From: Ideonella aquatica
Lineage (GTDB): Bacteria; Pseudomonadota; Gammaproteobacteria; Burkholderiales; Burkholderiaceae_C
DNA length: 64,000 bases
Direction: 5' to 3'
Assembly (NCBI RefSeq): GCF_018069755.1
Contig: NZ_JAGQDE010000010.1
Coordinates: forward strand, 119,403-183,402
The notes beneath the pieces are model-generated. The model was not told the DNA's origin, made no database searches, and saw only the letters and a program-made list of their open reading frames with translations. Shown here in pieces: positions 22,017 to 32,151 of the stretch; position 1 is the first letter of the stretch, and each line of letters opens with the position of its first letter. A program made the translations under genes and the position numbers.

Positions 22017-24928
22017 GCGACGACGCCGACCCGGCCGCTCAGGCTGCGCGGGCGCGCTGGCGGCGCGTCTCGGCCTGGCTGGACGAGGCGCTGGACCGCG
22101 AGGACCCGGCCGAGCGCGCCGCCTGGCGCGCCGCGCTGCAGGGCCCCGCCGACGAGCTGGCCGAGCTCGACGCGCTGCTCGCCGCGCATGAGCGCGCGCA
22201 GACCCACCCCGCGCTGCAGGCCCCACCGCCGCTGGGCGAGCGCCCGGCGCCGCGCAGCAGCCGCCAGCCCGGCGACCGCATCGGCCCCTGGGCGCTGCAG
22301 GCGCTGCTGGGCACCGGCGGCATGGCCGAGGTGTGGAGCGCCTGCCGCGCCGACGGCGCCTACGAGCGCCAGGTGGCGCTGAAGCTGCCGCTGCACCTGC
22401 CCTGGCGCGACGACCTGGCCGAGCGCCTGGCGCGCGAGCGCGACCTGCTGGCGCGACTGGACCACCCGCACATCGCGCGCCTGTATGACGCCGGGCTGGA
22501 TGGACAGAAGCCCTGGCTGGCGATGGAGCATGTGCAGGGCGCGCCGCTGACCACCTGGTGCGACGAGCGCACCCGCTCGCCGCGCGGCCGGGTGCGCATC
22601 TTCCTGCAGGTGCTCGACGCGGTGGCGCACGCCCATGCGCAGCTGGTGCTGCACCGCGACCTCAAGCCCGGCAACATCCTGGTCGACCAGCAGGGGCAGG
22701 TCAAGCTGCTGGACTTCGGCATCGCCAAGCTGCTGGGCGACGATGACCGCACCCATGACACCCAGCTCACCGCGCTGGGCGGCCGCGCACTGACGCCCGA
22801 CTACGCCAGCCCCGAGCAGCTGCGCGGCGAGCCGCTGTCCACCGCCAGCGACGTCTACTCGCTGGGCGTCATCCTGCACGAGCTGCTGTGCGGCGAGCTG
22901 CCCTACCGGCTGAGCCACCGCTCGGCGGCCCAGGTCGAGACCGCGGTGCTGCAGGGCGACACCACGCGGCCCAGCGCCCGCGTGGCCGCCGGCGCCGCCG
23001 GCCGGCGCGGCCTGAGCGCGCGCCGGCTGGCGCAGGCGCTGCGCGGCGACCTGGACGCGATCGTGCTGCAGGCGCTGCGCACCGATCCGGCGCAGCGCTA
23101 CGCCGGCGCCACCGAGCTGCGCGCCGACCTGCAGCGCTGGCTGGACGGCCAGCCGGTGCTGGCCCAGCCGGACAGCTGGCTGTACCGCACCCGCGTCTTC
23201 GTGCGCCGCCACCGGCTGGCGGTGGGCGCCGGCAGCGTGGTCGCGCTGGCCCTGGTGGCCAGCTCAGTGTTCTCGTGGAACCAGGCGCGCATCGCCCAGC
23301 GCGAGGCCCTGCGCGCCCAGGCCACGCGCGACTTCGTGCTGGGCCTGTACAAGCCGGTGTCCTGGCTGGGCGCCAACCCGCGTCGCGGCGGGCAGGTGAC
23401 GGCGCGTGAGCTGCTGGACCTGTCGGCGCAGCAACTGGCCCGGCGTCCGGTGGAGGACGCCGAGGTGCAGTTCGACCTCGAACGCACGGTGTACAGCCTG
23501 TACACCGACGTCGACGATGCGGCCGGTCGCGAGGCCTCGGCGCTGCGGCTGGTCGACCACGCCCGCCACCGCTTCGGACCCGACTCGCCGCCGCTGGCCG
23601 AGGCGCTGGTGCTGCTGGCCGACGCTCGTCTGGCCCGGGCCTTGGACCGTGCCGCGGCCACCCTGCGCGAAGCCGACCTGGTGCTGGCCCGGCTGACCGC
23701 GCCGGCGCCTGGCCTGATCGCGCAGCGCGATCTGATCCAGGCCTCGCTGCTGGAGCACGCCCAGCCCGCCGATGCTTTCGCGCTGTTCGAACAGGTGGCG
23801 GCGCGCCTGCAGGGTCAGTCTGTTGATCCGCGTCTGCTGCTGCGGGCGCTGGTCGGCCGGGCACGCACAGCCACCCTGGTCCAGCGTGACCCGCAGCAGC
23901 TCCTGCACCACCACGAGGACGTGCTGGCCCTGTTCGACCGGGAGCCTGACCTGCCGCCGCTGACCCGCACCGAGGCCGAGGCCGGCCTGGCCGATGCCGA
24001 GTCGCGCCTGGGGCATCTGCGGCGCGCCCAGGCGCTGTACGAGGCAGCGCACGCACGCAGCCAGGATCTGCTCGGTCCGTTGCATGTCGACACCCTGCAG
24101 ACGGGTTACCGGCTGGGCCTGACGCTGTCGTTGGCCGGCCAGCCGCGTGCCGCGCTGAGCCTGCTTGAGCGACTGCGCGCGCAAGCTCTGCAGGCCAAGG
24201 GCGCCGGCGATGGCTATACGCTGCCGTCGATCGAGATGGAGCGTGGCCACGCGCTTGCGCTGATGGGTCGCATGGACGAGGCCAACGCCGCCTACCAGGC
24301 GGCCTGGGACGGCATTGGCCGCTTGGTGGGTCCACAGCCCAATGTCTGGCGCGCGCTGTGGCGCCTGCGCGCGGCGCCGCTGTTGGCTGAAGGCGGGCGC
24401 GCTGCCCAGGCCGTGGCGGTGCTGGACCAGGCGCAGGCCGAGGCCGAGCAGGTCGGCATGCCCGAGCACCTGCGCAAGGTGCTGGTGCGCAGCCGCGCAC
24501 TGATGGCCGTGCTGGTGCCCACCGGCTCCGCCGCGCAGACCGACGAGCGGCTGGCGGCATGGCGCGAGCAGATCGAATCCTCGGCCGCGCAGCAGCCCGC
24601 CACGCTGCTGGCGCGCGACCGCGCCAGCCTGGCGCTGTGGCAGGCCCGGGCGGCCTGGCAGCAGGGGCGCCTGGCCGAGGCGCGCGAGGCCCTGTCCCGG
24701 GCGCGGGCACAGATCGATGAGTCGGTGCTGCGCGAGTTTGGCGGTGCGTCCAGCGGCATGGCGGCGGTCCTCGAGGCCGAGCTGCTGCGCACCGAGGGCC
24801 AGCGCGGCGCCGCCTGCGAGCGGGCCGCCGAGGCGCGCCGCTGGCTGGCCCAGGCGGCGCCAGGCGGCCTGCACGACCGCCAGGCCGCCGCCCTGCTGGC
24901 GGATTGCGGTCACGCTGCGCTGCGCTGA
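22013..24928 (+). CDS. Membrane serine/threonine protein kinase with TPR-like C-terminal region
   Basis: 971 residues from the GTG at 22013 (GTGA overlap with the sigma gene). After a ~80-residue helical lead, the kinase domain has GTGGMAEVW (Gly loop), VALKLP (ATP Lys), HRDLKPGNIL (catalytic loop) and LDFGIAKLL (DFG), followed by PDYASPEQL and DVYSLGVIL. One membrane helix (LAVGAGSVVALALVASSVF) lies near residue 410. The ~550-residue C-terminal part is alpha-helical with TPR-like repeats (for example LRRAQALYEAAHARSQDLLG), probably periplasmic and sensory. It most likely phosphorylates its partner sigma factor. Confidence 0.92.
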   Translation: MSDDADPAAQAARARWRRVSAWLDEALDREDPAERAAWRAALQGPADELAELDALLAAHERAQTHPALQAPPPLGERPAPRSSRQPGDRIGPWALQALLGTGGMAEVWSACRADGAYERQVALKLPLHLPWRDDLAERLARERDLLARLDHPHIARLYDAGLDGQKPWLAMEHVQGAPLTTWCDERTRSPRGRVRIFLQVLDAVAHAHAQLVLHRDLKPGNILVDQQGQVKLLDFGIAKLLGDDDRTHDTQLTALGGRALTPDYASPEQLRGEPLSTASDVYSLGVILHELLCGELPYRLSHRSAAQVETAVLQGDTTRPSARVAAGAAGRRGLSARRLAQALRGDLDAIVLQALRTDPAQRYAGATELRADLQRWLDGQPVLAQPDSWLYRTRVFVRRHRLAVGAGSVVALALVASSVFSWNQARIAQREALRAQATRDFVLGLYKPVSWLGANPRRGGQVTARELLDLSAQQLARRPVEDAEVQFDLERTVYSLYTDVDDAAGREASALRLVDHARHRFGPDSPPLAEALVLLADARLARALDRAAATLREADLVLARLTAPAPGLIAQRDLIQASLLEHAQPADAFALFEQVAARLQGQSVDPRLLLRALVGRARTATLVQRDPQQLLHHHEDVLALFDREPDLPPLTRTEAEAGLADAESRLGHLRRAQALYEAAHARSQDLLGPLHVDTLQTGYRLGLTLSLAGQPRAALSLLERLRAQALQAKGAGDGYTLPSIEMERGHALALMGRMDEANAAYQAAWDGIGRLVGPQPNVWRALWRLRAAPLLAEGGRAAQAVAVLDQAQAEAEQVGMPEHLRKVLVRSRALMAVLVPTGSAAQTDERLAAWREQIESSAAQQPATLLARDRASLALWQARAAWQQGRLAEAREALSRARAQIDESVLREFGGASSGMAAVLEAELLRTEGQRGAACERAAEARRWLAQAAPGGLHDRQAAALLADCGHAALR

Positions 24929-25040
24929 AGGCGGGGGCGACCGTCCCTCAAGCAGGGGACAACCCTGTCCGGATTGGCGCCTGTCTTGCGTATGTCATCA
25001 GGAGAAGCGACGGTTCGTGCCACAACGAGGGCATGGACGA

Positions 25041-25061
25041 CCCCGGACGGACGATCCGGGG
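25041..25061 (+). terminator. Hairpin between the kinase gene and the small membrane protein gene
   Basis: CCCCGGA (25041-25047) pairs with TCCGGGG (25055-25061), a 7-bp stem with a 7-base loop, no T tract. It lies 30 bases before the ATG at 25091, so it may end the kinase mRNA or shape the leader of the small gene. Confidence 0.35.
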
Positions 25062-25090
25062 CAGCGCACCCGGTCTGCGAGGGACACCTG

Positions 25091-25324
25091 ATGAGCACAC
25101 ACCCGACACCTGCGTCGCGGCGCCCCGGCCGCCCCAGCCCCTGGTCACCCTTGCTGGTGCTGGGCGGCTCGGCCCTGGCGGCCACCTTGCTGATCCAGCT
25201 GGGCACCCAGCTGGCGGCCGCCGCCGATCCGGTCGATGCGCTGGCCGCGCGTGCCAGCCGCAGCACACCCGAGGCCCCACCGCCCGACGCCGCCGCCGTG
25301 GCGGTAGTCGCCCAGGCGCGCTGA
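25091..25324 (+). CDS. Small membrane protein of unknown function
   Basis: 77 residues from the ATG at 25091. A Pro/Arg-rich N-terminus is followed by one hydrophobic segment (LLVLGGSALAATLLIQLG), then an Ala/Pro-rich tail. No family recognised. The tail is low in complexity, so a shadow frame cannot be fully excluded. It converges with purB, whose stop lies 7 bases downstream. Confidence 0.45.
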   Translation: MSTHPTPASRRPGRPSPWSPLLVLGGSALAATLLIQLGTQLAAAADPVDALAARASRSTPEAPPPDAAAVAVVAQAR

Positions 25325-25330
25325 GCGGCC

Positions 25331-26791
<1,461 letters not shown>

Positions 26792-26841
26792 TTACGGTTG
26801 GTGACTTCCGGACTGTGACCGTCCGTGAGAAAGTGCATCGA

Positions 26842-26847
26842 TAGAAT
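26842..26847 (+). promoter_or_regulatory. -10-like TAGAAT upstream of the glutathione S-transferase gene
   Basis: TAGAAT in the context GATAGAATCC lies 38 bases before the ATG at 26886. No convincing -35 box lies at 16-18 bases, so this is a weak call. Confidence 0.3.
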
Positions 26848-26885
26848 CCCGCTGCACCCCGCGCCCAGCCGCCGACTCGCCACGC

Positions 26886-27500
26886 ATGAAACTGATCGGA
26901 TCCCTCACCAGCCCCTACGTCCGCAAGGTTCGCGTTGTGCTGGCCGAGAAAAAGCTGGACTACCAGTTCGTCCTCGAGGACGTGTGGGGCAATGACCAGA
27001 TCCTCACCTCCAACCCGCTGGGCAAGGTGCCCTGCCTGGTGATGGACGCCGGCGAGGCCATCTTCGACTCGCGCGTCATCGTCGAGTACGTCGACACGCT
27101 GTCGCCGGTGGGCAAGCTGATCCCGCCCAGCGGCCGCGAGCGCGTCGAGGTGCGCACCTGGGAGGCGCTGGCCGACGGCCTGCTCGATGCCAGCATCGCC
27201 GCCCGCATGGAAGCCGTCTGGCCCGGCCGCAGCGCCGAACAGCGCTGTGACGCCTGGATCGACCGCCAGCTCAGCCGTGTACACAGCGCGCTGCGGGCGA
27301 TGAGCCAGGGCCTGGGCGACAAGCCCTTCTGCGTGGGCATCCACATGAGCCTGGCCGACATCGCCGTGGGCGTGGCGCTGGGCTACCTGGACTTCCGCTT
27401 CCCCGACATCGACTGGCGCGCCGACCACCCCAATCTGCAGCGCCTGTTCGACAAGCTGGCCGCCCGGCCCAGCTTCACCGACACCCTGCCTCAGGCCTGA
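26886..27500 (+). CDS. Glutathione S-transferase family protein
   Basis: 204 residues. The N-terminal thioredoxin-like domain (residues 1-80) starts MKLIGSLTSPYVRKVRVVLAEK, the Ser in SPYVRKV being the usual glutathione-activating position, and has NPLGKVPCLV with the cis-Pro and the DSRVIVEYVD motif. The C-terminal helical domain has LSLADIAVG-like MSLADIAVGVALGYLD. It is transcribed away from purB. Substrate unknown. Confidence 0.93.
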   Translation: MKLIGSLTSPYVRKVRVVLAEKKLDYQFVLEDVWGNDQILTSNPLGKVPCLVMDAGEAIFDSRVIVEYVDTLSPVGKLIPPSGRERVEVRTWEALADGLLDASIAARMEAVWPGRSAEQRCDAWIDRQLSRVHSALRAMSQGLGDKPFCVGIHMSLADIAVGVALGYLDFRFPDIDWRADHPNLQRLFDKLAARPSFTDTLPQA

Positions 27501-27504
27501 GCGC

Positions 27505-27528
27505 CACCTGTCGCCTCAGGGACAGGTG
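27505..27528 (+). terminator. Hairpin after the glutathione S-transferase gene
   Basis: CACCTGTC (27505-27512) pairs with GACAGGTG (27521-27528), an 8-bp stem and 8-base loop, 5 bases after the stop. No T tract. The remaining ~220 bases up to 27750 hold no recognised gene and should contain the protease promoter. Confidence 0.5.
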
Positions 27529-27750
27529 AGCAGCCAAATTCCCTAAGCCTAGGGGGCACGCCACCAGCACTCCGCGGGAAAGCACGCAGCGCCGAACGGG
27601 CACGCATGGCCAAACATCGCGGCTCGTTCGACGGCAGAGGCATGTTCACTCTTGGGCATTCTTCTTGCGTCGTGCAGAGGCGCTCCGCCAGAAGCGGGCG
27701 CATCCACCGGGCCCATCCGGCCCGGGTTTACAACCCTGGAGTTCCTTGTA

Positions 27751-30309
27751 GTGAAAGTCAATCGCCAGACGCTGATCGCCAGCGCCGCCGCTGCCCTGAT
27801 GATGGGCGTGACCGCGGGCCAAGCCGCCCCCAGCACCTCGCAAAGCGTGTCCGCGCAGAGCGCGCAGCGCTCGCCTGACCTGTGGTTCATCGAGTTCAAG
27901 TCGGCGCCCACCGCCGAAGGTGGCCGCAGCGACCGCATCCGCAGCGAGAAGGCCGCGTTCCGCCAGGCCGTGGCCGCGGCGCGCATCCAGGTCAAGGAGC
28001 GCTTCAGTTTCGAGCGCCTGTTCAACGGCGTCTCGGTGCGCGCCACGCCGGCCGAGAAGGCCCGCCTCGAGCGCCTGCCCGGCGTGAAGGCGGTGCACCC
28101 GGTGTCGATCATTCCCGCGCCCAAGGTCGAGCGCGTGCGGGGTGACGTGGGCCCGACGATGATGACCGCGCTGGCCATGACCGGCGCCGACTATGCGCAG
28201 AACGTGCTGGGCCTGACCGGTCAGGGCATCAAGGTCGGCATCATCGACACCGGCGTCGACGTCGATCACCCCGCGCTCAACGGCGGCACGCCCGGTTTCC
28301 CGAACCCGCGCGTGGTGACCGGCTACGACTTCGTCGGCGATGACTACAACGCCGACCTCGGCACCGACCCGGTGCCCGATGCCAACCCCGACGATTGCGG
28401 TGGCCACGGCTCGCACGTGGCGGGCATCGTCGGCGCCAACGGCGACACGCTCAAGGGCGTGGCCCCCAACGTGAGCTTCGGCGCCTACCGCGTCTTCGGC
28501 TGCAACGGCACCACCGACTCCGACATCATGGCCGCCGCCATGGAGCGCGCGCTGGCCGATGGCATGCAGGTCGTCAACCAGAGTATCGGTTCGTCCTTCC
28601 AGTGGCCCGACTACCCCACCGCCAAGGCGGCCGACAACCTGGCCAAGGCCGGTGTGGTGATGGTGGCCTCGATCGGCAACTCCGGCACCAGCGGCCTGTA
28701 CGCGGCGGGTGCGCCCGGCGTGGGCAAGCAGGTGATCGGCGTGGCCTCGTTCGACAACACGGCGATGGCGCTGAGCCACTTCACCGCCGGCGCCGCCGAC
28801 GTGGGCTATCTGGCCGCCACCGGCGCGCCGACCCCGCCCACCAGCGGCAACTTCCCGCTGGCCCGCACCGGCACCACCAGCACCGCCAACGACGCGTGCA
28901 ACCCGCTGCCCGCCGGCAGCCTGACCGGCCAGGTGGCGCTGATCCGCCGCGGCACCTGCGCCTTCTACATCAAGGCCTTCAACGCCCAGACCGCGGGCGC
29001 GGCCGGGGTGATCCTCTACAACAACACCACCGGCCTGATCAACCCGACGGTGGCCGGCACCCCGCCGATCACCATTCCCGTGGTGTCGATCAGCGCGGTC
29101 GACGGCGCCACGATCGACGGCCTGATCCAGGCCGGCAGCGCGGCGATGGACTGGCAGTCCGGTGTGATCAGCGTGCCCAACCCGACCGGTGGGCTGATCT
29201 CGAGCTTCTCGTCCTGGGGTTTGGCCGCTGACCTGAGCCTCAAGCCCAACCTGGGCGCACCAGGCGGCTCGATCTACTCGACCTATCCGCTGGAGAAGGG
29301 TGGCTACACCTCGCTGTCGGGCACCTCGATGGCCTCGCCGCACGTGGCGGGCGCCGCTGCGCTGATGCTGCAGGCCGACCCGTCGCTGTTGCCCGCCGCC
29401 GTCAAGCGCCGCCTGCAGAACACCGCGGTGCCCAAGGTCTACAACGGTGCGCCCACCTCCAGCTACATCGACATGGTGCACCGCCAGGGCGCCGGCCTGA
29501 TCAACATCCCCGCTGCGGTGCAGGCCCCGGTGGTGGTGATGCCCAGCGAGCTGGCCCTGGGCGAGACCGAAGGGGCTGCCAAGACCCGCACGCTGACGCT
29601 GAGGAACACCTCGAGCGCCGCCATCACCTACGACCTGTCGCACGCTGCGGCGCTGGCCACCGGTCCGAACACCTTTGCGGTGAGCGCGCTGGATGCCGCG
29701 GCAAGCGTGACCATCATCCCCGCCTCGGTGACAGTGCCGGCCCGTGGCACCGCCACGGTGGACGTGACGGTCGCGGCCAACGCCGATCTCGCCGACAAGA
29801 GCCTCTTCGGCGGCTACGTCGTGGCCACGCCGCAGGGCGGCGGTCAGGTGCTGCGCGTGCCCTTTGCCGGCTTCAAGGGTGACTACCAGTCGATCCAGGT
29901 GCTGACCTCGGGTGGCAGCGACTACCCGTGGCTGGCCCAGCTGGTCGGCGGCAGCTTTGTGAACCGCAACAGCACTGGCGGCACCTACTCGATGGTGGCT
30001 GACGACATCCCGTACTTCCTGCTGCACCTGGATCACCAGTCGCGCAAGATCATCGTCAAGGCCACCGACAAGGCCACGGGCAAGTCGGCCGGCATCATCA
30101 GCATCGACCAGTACCTGGGCCGCAACAGCACCGCCACCGGTGCCTTCGCCTTCGCCTGGGACGGCACCACCACCAAGGGCGTGCAGCCCGACGGTGACTA
30201 CACGGTGACCATCGAGGTGCTCAAGGCGCTGGGTGACCCGACCAACCCGGCGCACTGGGAGACCTTCAGCACCAACACGGTGACGATCGCCCGCGCCACC
30301 GTGCGCTGA
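27751..30309 (+). CDS. Secreted S8 (subtilisin-type) serine protease with PA domain
   Basis: 852 residues from the GTG at 27751, which begins a signal peptide (KVNRQTLIASAAAALMMG...GQAA) and has GGAG 9 bases upstream; an ATG at 27652 gives an unlikely leader. An I9-type propeptide (DLWFIEFKSAPT...) precedes the catalytic triad Asp166 (IIDTGVDVDHP), His219 (GHGSHVAGI) and Ser526 (SGTSMASPHVAGAAALML). A protease-associated domain (VALIRRGTCAFYIKAFNAQTAGAAGVILYNN) is inserted before the Ser. The C-terminal ~270 residues are beta-rich, Fn3-like. It is a large exported peptidase, probably nutritional. Confidence 0.93.
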   Translation: MKVNRQTLIASAAAALMMGVTAGQAAPSTSQSVSAQSAQRSPDLWFIEFKSAPTAEGGRSDRIRSEKAAFRQAVAAARIQVKERFSFERLFNGVSVRATPAEKARLERLPGVKAVHPVSIIPAPKVERVRGDVGPTMMTALAMTGADYAQNVLGLTGQGIKVGIIDTGVDVDHPALNGGTPGFPNPRVVTGYDFVGDDYNADLGTDPVPDANPDDCGGHGSHVAGIVGANGDTLKGVAPNVSFGAYRVFGCNGTTDSDIMAAAMERALADGMQVVNQSIGSSFQWPDYPTAKAADNLAKAGVVMVASIGNSGTSGLYAAGAPGVGKQVIGVASFDNTAMALSHFTAGAADVGYLAATGAPTPPTSGNFPLARTGTTSTANDACNPLPAGSLTGQVALIRRGTCAFYIKAFNAQTAGAAGVILYNNTTGLINPTVAGTPPITIPVVSISAVDGATIDGLIQAGSAAMDWQSGVISVPNPTGGLISSFSSWGLAADLSLKPNLGAPGGSIYSTYPLEKGGYTSLSGTSMASPHVAGAAALMLQADPSLLPAAVKRRLQNTAVPKVYNGAPTSSYIDMVHRQGAGLINIPAAVQAPVVVMPSELALGETEGAAKTRTLTLRNTSSAAITYDLSHAAALATGPNTFAVSALDAAASVTIIPASVTVPARGTATVDVTVAANADLADKSLFGGYVVATPQGGGQVLRVPFAGFKGDYQSIQVLTSGGSDYPWLAQLVGGSFVNRNSTGGTYSMVADDIPYFLLHLDHQSRKIIVKATDKATGKSAGIISIDQYLGRNSTATGAFAFAWDGTTTKGVQPDGDYTVTIEVLKALGDPTNPAHWETFSTNTVTIARATVR

Positions 30310-30348
30310 GCCGGCGCGGCGCCTCGATGCGCCGCCCGCCTGCTGCCA

Positions 30349-30374
30349 AGCCCCGCCACCCGGCGGGGCTTTTT
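30349..30374 (+). terminator. Rho-independent terminator of the subtilisin gene
   Basis: AGCCCCGCC (30349-30357) and GGCGGGGCT (30362-30370) form a perfect 9-bp stem with a 4-base loop, followed by T residues to 30374. It sits right at the stop codon of the convergent FMN enzyme gene and is the clearest intrinsic terminator in the window. Confidence 0.85.
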
Positions 30375-32020
30375 CATTCAGGCGCGCGCGGCGCGAAGCT
30401 GTCCGGCCGCGCCAACGGCCAGTAGGTCTCGTAGACCTTGTGCGGCCAGGGCTGGCGCCCGGCGATGGCCTCGAGCAGCTCGCCGGGCTGCAGGAAGCGC
30501 AGCTGGTTGGCCAGCAGCCGCACCTGGTCGCCATCGACCCGGCGCACGATGTGGCTGGCGCGGATCTCGCCAGGGTGCCGCAGGCCGGCGGCCTGCACCA
30601 GTTCCTTGAGCGCATGCAGCGTGTTGGCGTGGAACTGCGCCACCCGCTCGGTCTTGTCGGGCACCACCAGCGCACGCTGGCGCCAGGGGTCCTGGGTGGT
30701 CACGCCGGTGGGGCATTCACCGCTGTGGCAGGTCTGGGCCTGGATGCAGCCCAGCGCAAACATGAAGCCGCGCGCCGAGTTGCAGAAGTCGGCCCCCAGC
30801 GCCATCGCGCGGGCGATGTCGAAGGCGCTGACGATCTTGCCCGAGGCACCCAGGCGGATGCGCTCGCGCAGCCCCAGGCCGACCAGTGTGTTGTGCACCA
30901 GCAGCAGGCCTTCCTGCAGCGGCGTGCCCACATGGTCGGTGAACTCCAGCGGCGCGGCGCCGGTGCCGCCCTCGGCGCCATCGACGACGATGAAGTCGGG
31001 CACGATGCCGCTGGCCTGCATCGCCTGGCAGATCGCGAACCACTCCCAGGGGTGGCCGATGCACAGCTTGAAGCCGGTGGGCTTGCCGCCGCTGAGCGCG
31101 CGCAGCCGCTCGATGAACTGCAGCAGCTCCAGCGGGGTCGAGAAGGCCGAGTGCGCGGCGGGCGACACGCAGTCCACCCCCACCGGCACACCGCGCGCCG
31201 CGGCGATCTCGGGCGTCACCTTGGGCCCGGGCAGCACGCCGCCATGGCCCGGCTTGGCGCCCTGGCTGAGCTTGACCTCGATGAGCCGCACCTGCGCGCT
31301 GGCGGCGTTGGCGACGAAGCGCTCCTCGCTGAAGCGGCCGTCGTCGCCGCGGCAGCCAAAGTAGCCCGAGCCGATCTCCCACACCAGGTCGCCCCCATGC
31401 ACCCGGTGGTGCTCGCTGATCGAGCCCTCGCCGGTGTCGTGCATGAAGCCGCCCTTGCGGGCGCCACCGTTGAGCGCCAGGATGGCGTTGGCGCTGAGCG
31501 CCCCAAAGCTCATCGCCGAGATGTTGAACACGCTGGCGCTGTAGGGCTGGCCGCGGCCGGCGCCGATCGTCACGCGGAAGTCGTGGCTGTCGATGTGGGT
31601 GGGCACCAGCGAGTGGTTGATCCATTCGTAGCCCTGGTGGTGCACATCCAGCTGGGTGCCGAAGGGGCGCTTGTCGGGCTGACCCTTGGCGCGCTGGTAG
31701 ACCAGTGAGCGCTGCTGGCGCGAGAAGGGCGCGGCCTCGTTGTCGCTCTCGATGAAGTACTGGCGGATCTCGGGCCGGATGAACTCCAGCAGAAAGCGCA
31801 GGTGGCCGATCACCGGGTAGTTGCGCAGCACCGCGTGGCGGCGCTGGTGCAGGTCGCGCCAGCCCAGGCCGGTGCCGGCGGCGCCCAGCAGCGCCAGCCA
31901 GGCGAACTCGCCGGTGGCGATCCACACGAAGGCGCCCAGCAGGGCCGCGCAGGCCAGGGCGATCAGGGTGAGGTAGCGCAGCGGCAGATGGCGGTTCAGC
32001 GCGTCGAGCCAGGCAGGCAT
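30374..32020 (-). CDS. FMN-binding glutamate synthase family protein
   Basis: 548 residues. Two hydrophobic segments at the N-terminus (YLTLIALACAALLGAFVWIA, FAWLALLGAAGTGLG) anchor it in the membrane. The rest is the FMN/central domain of glutamate synthases: ISAMSFGALSANAILALNGGA, KLSQGAKPGHGGVLPGPKV, FIVVDGAEGGTGAAPLEF and a Cys cluster CIQAQTCHSGECPTGVTTQ that resembles the 3Fe-4S ligands. There is no amidotransferase domain, so it is not a true GltB. The physiological reaction of these stand-alone proteins is not established. Confidence 0.9.
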   Translation of the reverse strand: MPAWLDALNRHLPLRYLTLIALACAALLGAFVWIATGEFAWLALLGAAGTGLGWRDLHQRRHAVLRNYPVIGHLRFLLEFIRPEIRQYFIESDNEAAPFSRQQRSLVYQRAKGQPDKRPFGTQLDVHHQGYEWINHSLVPTHIDSHDFRVTIGAGRGQPYSASVFNISAMSFGALSANAILALNGGARKGGFMHDTGEGSISEHHRVHGGDLVWEIGSGYFGCRGDDGRFSEERFVANAASAQVRLIEVKLSQGAKPGHGGVLPGPKVTPEIAAARGVPVGVDCVSPAAHSAFSTPLELLQFIERLRALSGGKPTGFKLCIGHPWEWFAICQAMQASGIVPDFIVVDGAEGGTGAAPLEFTDHVGTPLQEGLLLVHNTLVGLGLRERIRLGASGKIVSAFDIARAMALGADFCNSARGFMFALGCIQAQTCHSGECPTGVTTQDPWRQRALVVPDKTERVAQFHANTLHALKELVQAAGLRHPGEIRASHIVRRVDGDQVRLLANQLRFLQPGELLEAIAGRQPWPHKVYETYWPLARPDSFAPRAPE

Positions 32021-32151
32021 GGGCGTCTCCTTGGCGCGGCGGCGCCTGCGCGGATGCTAGCGAGCGCGGCCCGCCCCGAAGGCCGGAACTGGCCGGGGAG
32101 CGCCCGCCAATCCATGCCGATAATGCCTCGGTTCCGGCCGCCCGATCGCCC

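Noticed and set aside
27646..30675. A 1009-codon minus-strand frame antisense to the subtilisin gene
   Set aside because: The plus strand encodes a clear catalytic triad; the antisense frame is His/Gly/Ala-rich shadow sequence.
30374..32020. Large subunit of glutamate synthase (GltB)
   Set aside because: It lacks the amidotransferase and C-terminal domains and has membrane helices; it is the stand-alone FMN family protein.
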